Position numbers and translations under genes: made by a program
NCBI GenBank assembly: GCA_902780365.1
Contig: CACZFE010000058.1
Coordinates: forward strand, 1 to 11,797
Origin: an uncultured Spirochaetales bacterium
GTDB taxonomy: Bacteria; UBP6; UBA1177
Length of the DNA: 11,797 bases
Reading direction: 5' to 3'
The notes under the pieces: model-generated
Databases searched by the model: none
What the model was told of the DNA's origin: nothing
Seen by the model: the letters and a program-made list of their open reading frames with translations, nothing else
Part shown: piece after piece, positions 1 through 8,300 of the stretch
Layout: each line of letters starts with the position of its first letter
How positions within the stretch are numbered: position 1 is the first letter of the stretch

Positions 1-289
1 CTTTTACCGCCGCATCAAGATCGCCGAAAGCCGTCAGCATGACAATAAGCGGCATATCCTTTTTGCTGAGAGTCTTGTTCAGATCCTCAAGAAGTTCCAA
101 TCCTGTTTTGACCGGCATGTTTATATCGAGAAGTACCAGATCAGGATGCTCCTTTTCTATCGCGATATAACCTGTTCTTCCGTCATCGGCTGTAAAAACA
201 GTGTAACCCTCCGATTCAAGATACTTCTGATAACTCCTGAGGATCGAAAGATCGTCGTCAACGACCAGTATTTTCCATCTGTTTTTCAT
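1..289 (-). CDS. Response regulator, receiver domain (partial, C-terminus off the left edge)
   Basis: The visible 96 residues form a CheY-like receiver domain that accepts phosphate from a sensor kinase. The N-terminal strand WKILVVDDD supplies the Mg-binding acidic cluster (Asp11-13). Asp55 in LVLLDINMP is the phospho-acceptor, and Thr86 in VMLTAFGD is the switch Thr; the conserved Lys lies beyond the edge. The start is the ATG at 289, preceded by AGGAGG six bases upstream, itself inside the previous gene. The gene begins 32 bp before the upstream gene ends, so the two are cotranscribed and probably translationally coupled. The output domain is not visible, so it could be a single-domain regulator, a DNA-binding regulator or part of a larger kinase. 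The receiver call is secure; what it controls is unknown. Confidence 0.93.
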   Translation of the reverse strand, partial: MKNRWKILVVDDDLSILRSYQKYLESEGYTVFTADDGRTGYIAIEKEHPDLVLLDINMPVKTGLELLEDLNKTLSKKDMPLIVMLTAFGDLDAAVK

Positions 290-1883
290 CGTCCGCCTCC
301 TGAGAGTCGGAATTCTCGCAAACATACTTTTCAATAATATCTATTTCGTCCATCGAAAGTTTAAAAAGCTGGTAAATATAACCGTCAAGCCTGTCAGAAA
401 CAACGGAGAGCTCCTTCTGAAGAGTTTCACGGTCTCTTGAAAGAATCATATCGCGGTAAATCCTGCGGATGGAAAGGACTTCTCTGGAAATTATGTGCTG
501 GGAACTTTTTCCGCAAAGGACAAAAGGAATTTTATTGAAATTTTTCTTCAAAAATTTGTTGTGATGCGGAAATTTTATCTTGTAGAAAAATTCCACAAGT
601 TTCGAATTGAGATATCCCTCCGCGAAATAAAGGTCGATATCCTGCGTACGGGGAATAACGGCAGCGACATCGTTCATAAAATAAAGTCCGTCCTCGTCGT
701 ATGCAAAAACCGGCTTTACCGAAAGATAGCGCATCAGCAGTTTTTTACTCTCGAAGCTGCTTTCCGGAGGAATCTGAAAAAACACTTCCGGATCAGGATA
801 TATGTATTTTTTTATCTTGAAAGTATTGAACGGAAGTATTTCCTTTGATGTGATAAGAGGCTTGTATGACGCGTTTCTTCTCAACGTTTTGATCATACTG
901 TCTATCGGCACGTTTCTGAACATTCCGAGGAAAAATCTGAAATAATCACCGCACGTCGCCCCTGCCCGCTCCTCGATCTTGGAAACAAGAGCAAGCTGGT
1001 CAGATGTAACGCTGTCATTGAAAGTAAAAAGATGGTTGAAATCGAGGCAGTTTTTATCAAGCTCAAGCATTTTTCCGCTCTCGACGTCACGTATAACGAC
1101 ATTTTTCGGAAGCGCAGGAATGCGGCCTTCCATTTTTTTGAGCAGCTTAAGCTGCAGAAGATCGGTAAAACGGTCGATTTCCTCGGTTTCGAAAACGGAA
1201 TAAAGATTCTTTTTCTCCTTTCTGGTCAGCGGAGAGGAAAGAAAAATCTTTTTTACCATCATATAAAAAACAGCGTTAGGCCTCATCAAAACCGATAATG
1301 TATTGAGCAGATTTTCACTCGGAAACGAATAATGCACAGCATCATCAAGCACGACATCGAAATTCTGCGGCGGCAGCTGCGTGCCGTTGTCCTCGTCCAT
1401 AAAATCGAAAAGCGTCGTCTGGATCGAAATCGAAAGGGCGGACTCTCTCGAGATCGGATAATATTCTATGTTCTTGAAAGGCTGTTCATGCGTTTTTTCG
1501 GAAGTGTATCCGATAAAAAGCTGCACCTTTTTCTCTGTTTCGTAAGGAAGGACTATCGTGTCGGTGAGAACAAGCAGATTCTGCTTCGGCTGGACTTTGA
1601 CATTGCTGAGTTCAATCACTTTTTCCGAAGGCAGGGAAAGGATCTCTGTTATCGAAAGCGAGAGGACAAAATCACGGCCGAGCCTGTCCGAGAACTCATT
1701 GTTTATAAGCGAGAAATCGGCTTTGCTTATTCCTGAAAGCGTCGCCGCGGCAGGGCGTTTGTTCATGAGTGAAAGATAGAATTTGTTCAGCAAAAACGCA
1801 TAAGGATCAGACTTTATCGATTTTTGCTTAATAAACTCGTCGATTTCGTAAAAAAGTTTTACAAGTTTCTTTCTTTTATCCAT
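258..1883 (-). CDS. Type IIG (Eco57I/TaqI-like) methyltransferase-specificity protein with degenerate catalytic motif
   Basis: This 541-aa protein resembles the C-terminal two thirds of a type IIG restriction-modification enzyme. Residues about 305-455 look like the TaqI-type target-recognition domain: GDYFRFFLGMF, then YKPLITSKEI, KKLLMRYLSVKPVFAYDEDGLYFMND, and GYLNSKLVEFFYKIKF. Residues 495-522 (LDGYIYQLFKLSMDEIDIIEKY) match the helical tail typical after that domain. The methyltransferase fold is suggested by NFDVVLDDAVHYSF (174-187) and by LMRPNAVFYMMVKKIFLSS (199-217), which align with FDVVIGNPPY and LKPGGxLxFIxPxxFL. The catalytic NPPY is replaced by DDAV and I see no SAM-binding DPACGSG motif, so it is probably inactive as a methylase. 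No nuclease domain is visible. The start is ATG preceded by AGGTGA. It overlaps a response-regulator gene by 32 bp, suggesting a sequence-recognition role in signalling rather than restriction. The family match is by eye; function is inferred. Confidence 0.75.
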   Translation of the reverse strand: MDKRKKLVKLFYEIDEFIKQKSIKSDPYAFLLNKFYLSLMNKRPAAATLSGISKADFSLINNEFSDRLGRDFVLSLSITEILSLPSEKVIELSNVKVQPKQNLLVLTDTIVLPYETEKKVQLFIGYTSEKTHEQPFKNIEYYPISRESALSISIQTTLFDFMDEDNGTQLPPQNFDVVLDDAVHYSFPSENLLNTLSVLMRPNAVFYMMVKKIFLSSPLTRKEKKNLYSVFETEEIDRFTDLLQLKLLKKMEGRIPALPKNVVIRDVESGKMLELDKNCLDFNHLFTFNDSVTSDQLALVSKIEERAGATCGDYFRFFLGMFRNVPIDSMIKTLRRNASYKPLITSKEILPFNTFKIKKYIYPDPEVFFQIPPESSFESKKLLMRYLSVKPVFAYDEDGLYFMNDVAAVIPRTQDIDLYFAEGYLNSKLVEFFYKIKFPHHNKFLKKNFNKIPFVLCGKSSQHIISREVLSIRRIYRDMILSRDRETLQKELSVVSDRLDGYIYQLFKLSMDEIDIIEKYVCENSDSQEADDEKQMENTGR

Positions 1884-1914
1884 TTTTTCTCACCTTTCAA
1901 AGTTCGATAAATTC

Positions 1915-1943
1915 AGTATAGAAACCAATTTTAAAAAAATCAA
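1915..1943 (-). promoter_or_regulatory. Sigma-70-like promoter for the methyltransferase-like/response-regulator pair
   Basis: Reading the minus strand, TTGATT (1938-1943) is followed by a 17-bp spacer and TATACT (1915-1920). Transcription would begin about 25 bp before the ATG at 1883, leaving room for the AGGTGA ribosome site. It lies between the terminator of the lipoprotein gene and this gene, so the pair has an independent start. Predicted by consensus match only. Confidence 0.6.
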
Positions 1944-1955
1944 GCAATTCAGGGC

Positions 1956-1983
1956 AAAAAAAAAGGGCGCCGGAGCGCCCTTT
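1956..1983 (-). terminator. Rho-independent terminator of the lipoprotein gene
   Basis: On the minus strand, AAAGGGCGC pairs perfectly with GCGCCCTTT across a four-base TCCG loop (stem arms 1962-1970 and 1975-1983) and is followed by an uninterrupted T run to 1956. It begins about 22 bp past the lipoprotein stop codon. The plus-strand reading has a shorter T tract and no gene pointing into it. Confidence 0.92.
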
Positions 1984-2004
1984 AAAAAATCGTTTGAGCA
2001 GATA

Positions 2005-3273
2005 TTAAATATTCGGCATACAAACATCTTCCATAGGATCGCAACTTTCTTCGTTCTCCACACAGTCACTGTTGGATGTGCACTGTTTACGGCAGACGCC
2101 TTCTATCATGTTGTAACCGATAACACAAACACATGCATCGCCTGCTTCGTTGAGTTCTTTGTGATCTGCTTCATCGCAGGTAAGAGCCGGAGTTCCCGGA
2201 GTGCAGGTGTAGCCTTGTGCTGCGGTTTCATCTGCTGCGCAGACTTCATCGCTTTCACAGGGATTCGGTTCACAGGGATTTACGTCCGTATCCGTATCGG
2301 TGTCTGTGTCAGTGTCCGTATCGGTGTCGGTGTCGGTGTCAGTGTCCGTGTCTGTATCGGTATCGGTGTCCGTATCGGTGTCGGTGTCACCTTCGTTGAA
2401 CTCTTCAATTGTCGAGCAGTCAACAACTTCGCCGTTCGGATGTTCATCATCGATAAGGAAGCACGGGCAAAGGTCTTCTACGCTTTCGATATCAGAGAAG
2501 ACTTCAACTGTGTCTTCGTCGCTTCCGATTTCAGCAACCATCGAAAGTTTGAAAGTTTCGCCAGCTGCGAATTCTTCGTTCTTTTCGTAGCAAACTTTTG
2601 TTTTGCCGTTGAAGTACTGCTGATTTACAAGTTTGCCGAAGAAAATGCACTGCTGAACGTAAGTCTGATCTTTCGACCATTTAAGAACAGCGATTTCGGT
2701 TACAGGAGCCTGATCCAATTCGAAAGTTTCGTTCTCTTTCATGAAATCAATGTAAGAAAGCGGAACTTCTACGGTTGCAACAGTAAGGACTCTGTAAGTA
2801 GTCGTGTCAACATTTCCGTAAACCTGAAGAGCAACAGCGTCTTCACCCTGGAGGAAGTTGGAAGGTCCATACTCATAGAAAGAAAGCTGGTTGCCATACT
2901 GGAAGTTAGCGCCTTTCATACCGTCATAAGCGATTTTAACAAGGCTGGCTGGCTGTGCATCCTCTGAGTTAGCTGATACGTTGATTGTTCCAACACCTTT
3001 GAAAGCGAAGTAACGTTCTGCATCAATCGTGTAAAGATCGGAACCAAGTTTGCAGGTCTCTTCTACTGCGGTGTCACCAGTGTCTCCGTCAGGAGTCGTG
3101 TCTGTAGCCGTGTCAGGTTCTTCGGTGTCTGTAGCCGTGTCGGGCTCTTCAGTGTCTGTGACATCTTCGTCCGGAGTTGTGTCTGTGTCGTCTTTGTCTT
3201 TGTTCGAGCCGCCGCAGCTTACAACAAAGAGAGCGAGAACGATCGCTACAAGGATTGCTGTGAATTTCTTCAT
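2005..3273 (-). CDS. Asp-Thr-repeat surface lipoprotein with Cys-rich C-terminus
   Basis: I do not recognise a named family. Residues 1-19 are a lipoprotein signal with lipobox VVSC; Cys20 would be lipidated, anchoring the protein in a membrane, probably the outer one. Residues 25-70 are a low-complexity acidic linker with two copies of the 9-residue unit TEEPDTATD (41-58). Residues 74-290 form a globular domain with six cysteines (74, 209, 228, 269, 271, 286). A run of alternating Asp-Thr spans about 296-330. The C-terminal segment (334-418) has 12 cysteines, starts CEPNPC, and resembles small EGF-like or disulfide-knot modules of delta-type surface proteins. The start has AGGAG seven bases upstream. 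The gene is monocistronic: its own promoter lies upstream and a strong terminator follows. The likely role is surface display or adhesion, which is inference. Confidence 0.85.
   Translation of the reverse strand: MKKFTAILVAIVLALFVVSCGGSNKDKDDTDTTPDEDVTDTEEPDTATDTEEPDTATDTTPDGDTGDTAVEETCKLGSDLYTIDAERYFAFKGVGTINVSANSEDAQPASLVKIAYDGMKGANFQYGNQLSFYEYGPSNFLQGEDAVALQVYGNVDTTTYRVLTVATVEVPLSYIDFMKENETFELDQAPVTEIAVLKWSKDQTYVQQCIFFGKLVNQQYFNGKTKVCYEKNEEFAAGETFKLSMVAEIGSDEDTVEVFSDIESVEDLCPCFLIDDEHPNGEVVDCSTIEEFNEGDTDTDTDTDTDTDTDTDTDTDTDTDTDTDTDTDTDVNPCEPNPCESDEVCAADETAAQGYTCTPGTPALTCDEADHKELNEAGDACVCVIGYNMIEGVCRKQCTSNSDCVENEESCDPMEDVCMPNI
2284..2388 (-). repeat. Hexanucleotide repeat tract encoding (Asp-Thr)n
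   Basis: About 17 consecutive 6-bp units encode the alternating Asp-Thr spacer of the lipoprotein. The units are imperfect: both Asp codons and all four Thr codons occur, so the peptide pattern is better preserved than the DNA. Any gain or loss of units keeps the reading frame and changes only spacer length. Confidence 0.9.
3100..3153 (-). repeat. 27-bp tandem duplication in the lipoprotein linker
   Basis: Two near-identical 27-bp units encode residues 41-49 and 50-58 (TEEPDTATD twice). The copies differ only by a few third-position changes. They lie in the acidic linker between the lipidated Cys and the globular domain. Confidence 0.8.
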
Positions 3274-3341
3274 TTGAAATCTCCTAAAAAAAAGTTGGTA
3301 AAAAAACCCCTTAAAATCATATTGTAAAAAAACCGTCTGAA

Positions 3342-3369
3342 ATTTTAAAGTCTAAAAGTTTTTTGTCAA
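3342..3369 (-). promoter_or_regulatory. Sigma-70-like promoter of the lipoprotein gene
   Basis: A consensus TTGACA (-35, 3364-3369) is followed after 16 bp by TAAAAT (-10, 3342-3347) on the minus strand. The predicted transcript has a leader of about 65 nt before the ATG at 3273, with AGGAG at 3281-3285. The leader is rich in T runs and holds two copies of an 11-bp motif (3298-3308 and 3324-3334). This is the best -35 match in the window, consistent with high expression. Confidence 0.7.
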
Positions 3370-3425
3370 GTAAAAAAAGCCTTTCACTCATTCAAACATC
3401 ATTCTCAAACAAAATCAGTCGATTA

Positions 3426-5285
3426 TCAGTTTCCGGTCAGTGTGCTGAGAAGAATTATGAAGACTCCGGCGAGCGATTCTCCGGCGATGATTCCCGATGC
3501 CGCCGGAACGATGTATTCCTCGAGCGATTTCTTTTTGTGTTCGATGATGAGGACGATCAGAGCTCCGAGAAACATCGAAAGCGAGTTCCAGAACGGAATG
3601 ACGAAAGCAAGGCCGATCCCCATCGACGACGGGATGAATTTTGCCGCTTTCGGGAACCATTTTTCAAGCAACGGAATGATCACGCCGACCGCCACACCGA
3701 TGAGCATCGCGATCTTAGCCGTAGGATGAAGCGTAGCAAAACCCTGAGCCAGCAGATCGGCGACTCTCGACCAGACCTGAGCCGCCGGTGCCGGGAAGTA
3801 GTCGCTTCCGAGAACATCCGGAGTCGGAACTATGAGGTAGAATGCGGGAACAATGACGATCGTTCCTGCAAAAATGCCGATAAACTGCGCCAGAAACATC
3901 TTGCGCGGGTTTGCACCGAGAATATAACCGGTCTTGAGGTCGGTAAGAAGGTCTGCCGAAGAACCCGCGATACCCGAAGTGATCGAAGCCGTCATAAGAG
4001 TCGTCACTTTGCTGCCGGGACGGAGCATTCCGTAAAAAGCCTGAGTTACCTGGCCCAGCGCACCGACCGGAGTGGTGTCGGTCTCACCTGTTGCGCGGCA
4101 TGCAACTATCGAAAGGAAGAACGAAAGAATAACTGCAAGAACCGAAACCCAAACCGGAATGTCGAACGCGAAAAGCATGATGAGAGCTATTCCCGTGCCG
4201 CCGACAACGATGCCCCAGAAGAACCAGCTCATCGGAACTTCGACTTTCTCGATCTCGGTAAGCTCGCGCTTTTTCGTCGAGAAAAGGTCTTTGAGCGATG
4301 CGAACGCCTTCAGAGCGACTTTCCACTGCATGAGGAAAGAGGTGAATCCAGCCGCGACCATGACAGATGCGCCGAACCAGAGGCTCCAGCTGCTGATCCC
4401 TCGGTAGCCGAGTTCCGTTATCGCGCCGATTTTTACCATGTAAGGTGCCAGAACAATATAGTTGAGGATCGCGCCGAAAAGAATGCTCCATGCCGTTCTC
4501 CAGCCCATGATCCCGCCGGCTGCGACCATAATGAGGCTCGTCTCCATCGAAACGGTGTATTCGGCAAGTTTTTCGCCGAAAACCGCGTAAGTGTATTTGA
4601 TCCATTCGAAAAAGTCGCGGATAACCGTGAGGAGCGCACCGCCAAGGGCAAAACCGAGAAGCGTGCGCGTCTGTTTCTTGCTTTCTTCGCCGGCATAAAG
4701 GCTTTTAAGCGTTTCGGCTGTAGCAGTTCCCGACGGAAACGGCAGTTTTTCCATATTGATCATCTGCTTTTTCATCGGTATCGCCATGACGACGCCGGCA
4801 ATTCCGAGGAAAACCGTCCATGCCGTGAGCACCCAGAAGTTGAGATGCTGCCCGGTAATGAGGATGTAAGCCGCAATCGCGCTCACCATCGTTCCGCCTG
4901 TCGTGTAGCCGGCACTCGAAGCGGTCGACTTCATCGAGTTGTTCTCGAGAAGCGTCATGTCTGTCGTGAAAATTTTCGGGAAAATCACGCGCAGGAGTTT
5001 CCAGATGCTGAACGAAAGGACACATGCCGTGATCGTGACACCGAGTCCCCATCCGGTTTTGAGACCGATGTAAAGGTTCGTGAGACTCATGAGTCCGCCG
5101 ATGATCATTCCCATGACGACTGCGCGCAGCGTGAGCTGTTTCACATCGCCCTGATAGACGTTTTTAAGCCACTGGCGGTCATCTTCTTCATACTGTTCCT
5201 CCAGAGTGAGCGGCCTTTTCGACGCCTCTTCGGACGCGATGCCGTTTTCAGGAGACAAATTTTCCTTTTTGTTTTCTTCCGTCAT
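3426..5285 (-). CDS. OPT-family oligopeptide transporter
   Basis: This 619-aa polytopic membrane protein matches the OPT family, proton-coupled importers of oligopeptides or, in some members, metal chelates. After a charged cytoplasmic N-terminus (1-50) come family signatures: NLYIGLKTGWGLGVTIT (70-86), ENNSMKSTASSAGYTTGG (114-131), KLPFPSGTATAETLKSL (180-196), then SSADLLTDLKTGYILGANPRKMF and, near the end, GIIAGESL. The length suits bacterial members and both ends look complete. The start is the ATG at 5285, with GAGG five bases upstream. It lies 54 bp downstream of the coiled-coil gene on the same strand with no terminator between, so cotranscription is likely. The family is secure; the substrate cannot be read from sequence. 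No clear terminator follows; the next promoter begins about 57 bp downstream. Confidence 0.93.
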   Translation of the reverse strand: MTEENKKENLSPENGIASEEASKRPLTLEEQYEEDDRQWLKNVYQGDVKQLTLRAVVMGMIIGGLMSLTNLYIGLKTGWGLGVTITACVLSFSIWKLLRVIFPKIFTTDMTLLENNSMKSTASSAGYTTGGTMVSAIAAYILITGQHLNFWVLTAWTVFLGIAGVVMAIPMKKQMINMEKLPFPSGTATAETLKSLYAGEESKKQTRTLLGFALGGALLTVIRDFFEWIKYTYAVFGEKLAEYTVSMETSLIMVAAGGIMGWRTAWSILFGAILNYIVLAPYMVKIGAITELGYRGISSWSLWFGASVMVAAGFTSFLMQWKVALKAFASLKDLFSTKKRELTEIEKVEVPMSWFFWGIVVGGTGIALIMLFAFDIPVWVSVLAVILSFFLSIVACRATGETDTTPVGALGQVTQAFYGMLRPGSKVTTLMTASITSGIAGSSADLLTDLKTGYILGANPRKMFLAQFIGIFAGTIVIVPAFYLIVPTPDVLGSDYFPAPAAQVWSRVADLLAQGFATLHPTAKIAMLIGVAVGVIIPLLEKWFPKAAKFIPSSMGIGLAFVIPFWNSLSMFLGALIVLIIEHKKKSLEEYIVPAASGIIAGESLAGVFIILLSTLTGN

Positions 5286-5339
5286 TGAAACCTCGGATAT
5301 TGTTTGAAAGTGAAAATTGAAAAGAAAGTTTTAATCGGA

Positions 5340-8300
5340 CTAATCCTCTGAAGAATCCCCGCCGTCCTTCGTATCTTCGATGAGAGCAAGGACTCTGAGA
5401 TAGTAAGCACTCTTCGGGCTGAGTTCCTTTCTAAGTTTGATGAGAACTTTCTTGGCCGAGCTCATTTCACCTGCCTGAACGTCAGCATAAGCTCTGTCGA
5501 ACATTGCAGCTGCGGTCTTTTCGATCTCTTTGAGTCCGGTCTGCGCCGATTTGCTGTTTGCATCGGCATAAAGAGCGTCATAGAAGAACTTTCTCGCTTC
5601 GGCGATCTCTTCGTCTTTAAGTTTTTCCATTCCCTGAGCAGCCAGCGCGTCAGCCTTGATCGAGTTCATCTGCTTTGTGTATGCGCTGTATTCGTAGTTT
5701 CTGTCGCGCTCTTCCTTGAATTCGCTTCCGCTTGCGAAAGTGATCGATTTTTCTTTGATGAGAGCGTCAACTTTAGCCTTATACTGTTTTTCGATATTGT
5801 TTTTCGACTGCTCGTATTTAGCTCTTGCAGCAGATTCACGCTTTTCGGCAGCCTTGAGATCAGCCTCGTATTTAGCTTTTCTCTTCGCAGCATCCTTGTC
5901 CCACTCGTCTTTCATAGTGTCGGTCTTCTTTTCGGCAGCCTCAAGGTCGGCGCGAAGTTTTGCTTCCTCCTTGCCTCTCTGAGCGATAAAAGTTTTGGAG
6001 CTGTTTTCAAGCTGAGTGATTTTTGCCGTTATCGCTTTTTTGTCTGTCTCTGCCTTTTTCTCGTATTTTTCGTAGATTGCCTGTTTTTCTTTTTCTATCG
6101 CGTTTTCGTTAGCATCTTTCTTCTGCTCGCTGGCGATCTCGAGGTCGTTGACCTTCTTTTCAGCCGCGGCCTTTTTGTTCTCAAGCTGCTGAGCAAGAGC
6201 GTCTCTTGTCTTTTCAGAGTTGTTGTTTGCAGCATCAAGCTGTTTTTCAGCCGCTGCAAGCTGTTTTCTCTTTTCTGCAGCTGTCTTGTCGTACTGAGCC
6301 TTTCTCTGTTTCGCCTTTGCGTTTCTATCAGCTTCACGTTTCGCGGCACGGCCTTCTATAGCTTTGATTTTCTGGTTTTTGTTGGCATTGATCGTAGCCT
6401 GTTTTTTCTTGATATCCTTTTCGAATGCCGCCTTTTCCTGTTCAGCCTTCTTCATGTCTGCGGAAAGAGCCTTCTTTTCAGCCTCTTTTTTGGATTTGAA
6501 AGCAGCTGTTTCCTTCTTGATCTCTGCATCGCTGCTCTTCTGGTCAGCATCTATCTTTGCGACTTCAGCCTTATAGTTTTTGGAAGCTGAAGCAGTCTCT
6601 TTTTCAATGAATTTGTCGTGATCGTCCTCAAATTTCGCGAGATCTTTGGATGCTGCAGCGGAATCCTTTTTGAGTTTCTGCCACTTCGGATCCTTTTCGT
6701 ACTTCTCGACCTTGTCCTGGATCTCGAACATCTGGGATTCAAGAGTCTCTACTTTCTTTGCACGAGCAGCCTGCTCCTTGCTGTAAGCCTGTTCTGCCTT
6801 TTCCTCGGCAGCGCCGCGCTCCGATTCGAATTTGCGCTCAGCATCTTCTCTCTTCTTGTCGAACTTTTCCTGATTCTTGCTCAGCTTTTCTTCCTGTTTG
6901 TCGTTGAAATCGCTGATTTCGGAATCGATTTTGTCAAATTTCTCGGTATAAGCTGAAATTTTCTTGTCGTAATCCTCAAGCTGTTTGTTGAGGTTTTCGG
7001 TATCTTCGTCAGCTTTTTTCTCTGCTGCTTCAAGATCTTTTGCATCCTGTGCTTCAGCAGCCGCTACGCTCTTGTCGAACTTCTCGGACTCTTTCTGCTC
7101 CTGAGCTTCGAAATCGCTGTCAAGACTCTCTACTTCCTTTGAAAGTTTCCGGACCTGTTTTTCAAGATCCGAATTGTTCTTCTCAAGAGCTTTGATTTTT
7201 TCCTCATACTCTTTTTCAGCAGCTTCGGTATCGGCCTTTGCCTGTTTTCTAGCCTGAATGAGCTGTTTCTTGAGGTCTTTGTTCCCCTGTTTGTATTTAG
7301 CTTCGACTGCCGCGATCTCTTCTTCGATCTCTTTCTTGTAGATTTCTTCTGCAGGTCTGTCGTCTTCGAGCTGCTTGTTCAGCTTTTCGATTTCACGGTC
7401 GGTCTTTTTAAGCCTGTCGCGGTAGGTCGCATCAAGGTTTTCAATGCTTTCGCGGAGAGTTTCGATCTTTTTCTGATGTTCTTTCTCCTGTTTTTTCTCA
7501 GCCTTTGCCTGTTTTTTCTCGTCCTCTTCGAATTTTTCGCTGATTTTCTTCTGTTCGTCGAGTTTACCGGCCATGGAATCATCGAGTTTCTTCATCTCGC
7601 CGTCGCGCCATACCGAGATAGTCTTCATGTCCTTCTTGACACTCTTGAAAGTACGTCTCGCCTTATCATAATCATCCTTGTCAGGCTCGTTGTAACGGCG
7701 TTTTTTGTTGGTTTCCTTGATGAACTGGAGCTCTTTGTAACCCTGTTCCCTGAGGTCGAGATCCTTCTTTTCGAGTTTGCTGACAGTTTCTACCGCTCTT
7801 GACGCGTCACCGTTTTTGGTCATCGATTTTGCATCGTCGAGAGCCTGGATTATCTCGTCAACTGTATCTGCAAGAGTTACGTTCTCAGCCTTTCTGAAAA
7901 GTGCTGAAGCGTCCTTGCCCTTGCCTGCTTTGTATGCTTTGAACGCGGAACGGAGAACTTCCTTTTTCTCACGATCAGTCATTTTCGGAGCTTCTTCCTG
8001 AGCCGGAGCCGCCTCATCATCGCTCTCTTCTCCGCCTTCAGAAAGGTTTGCAAGCGCTTCTATAAGTTTTCCTGCGACCTCGGAAGCAAAATCTTCTGCA
8101 TCAGTATCGCTGCTTACATCCACATTCTGTTTTTTAGCGAGCTTGCCGTTCTTGTCCAGAATGTAGAGAATAGCTGAAAATCCCTCGTCAGTCGTCTTTA
8201 CGACCGGGAAAAGGATATACTGTGATTTTTTGATTTTTTTAGCCTCGTCCTTAGCGCATTTCAGTTTGCCGGCGCACTTTTTGAACTTAGAGGCAGCAGC

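Noticed and set aside
495..848. Plus-strand frames within the methyltransferase-like gene
   Set aside because: They have no ribosome sites and no recognisable motifs; the minus-strand frame shows a coherent TaqI-like recognition domain across the same stretch.
2161..2967. A 268-codon plus-strand frame across the lipoprotein gene, and a shorter one reading the repeat as Ser-Val
   Set aside because: Both are products of the 6-bp repeat and skewed codon use of the lipoprotein. The minus-strand frame has signal peptide, lipobox, promoter and terminator.
3363..5288. A 641-codon open frame on the plus strand, antisense to the whole OPT transporter gene
   Set aside because: It is extremely rich in Arg, Glu, Asp, Cys and His without any domain, mirrors the codon pattern of the transporter, and lacks a ribosome site. 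The minus-strand frame is a clear OPT protein.
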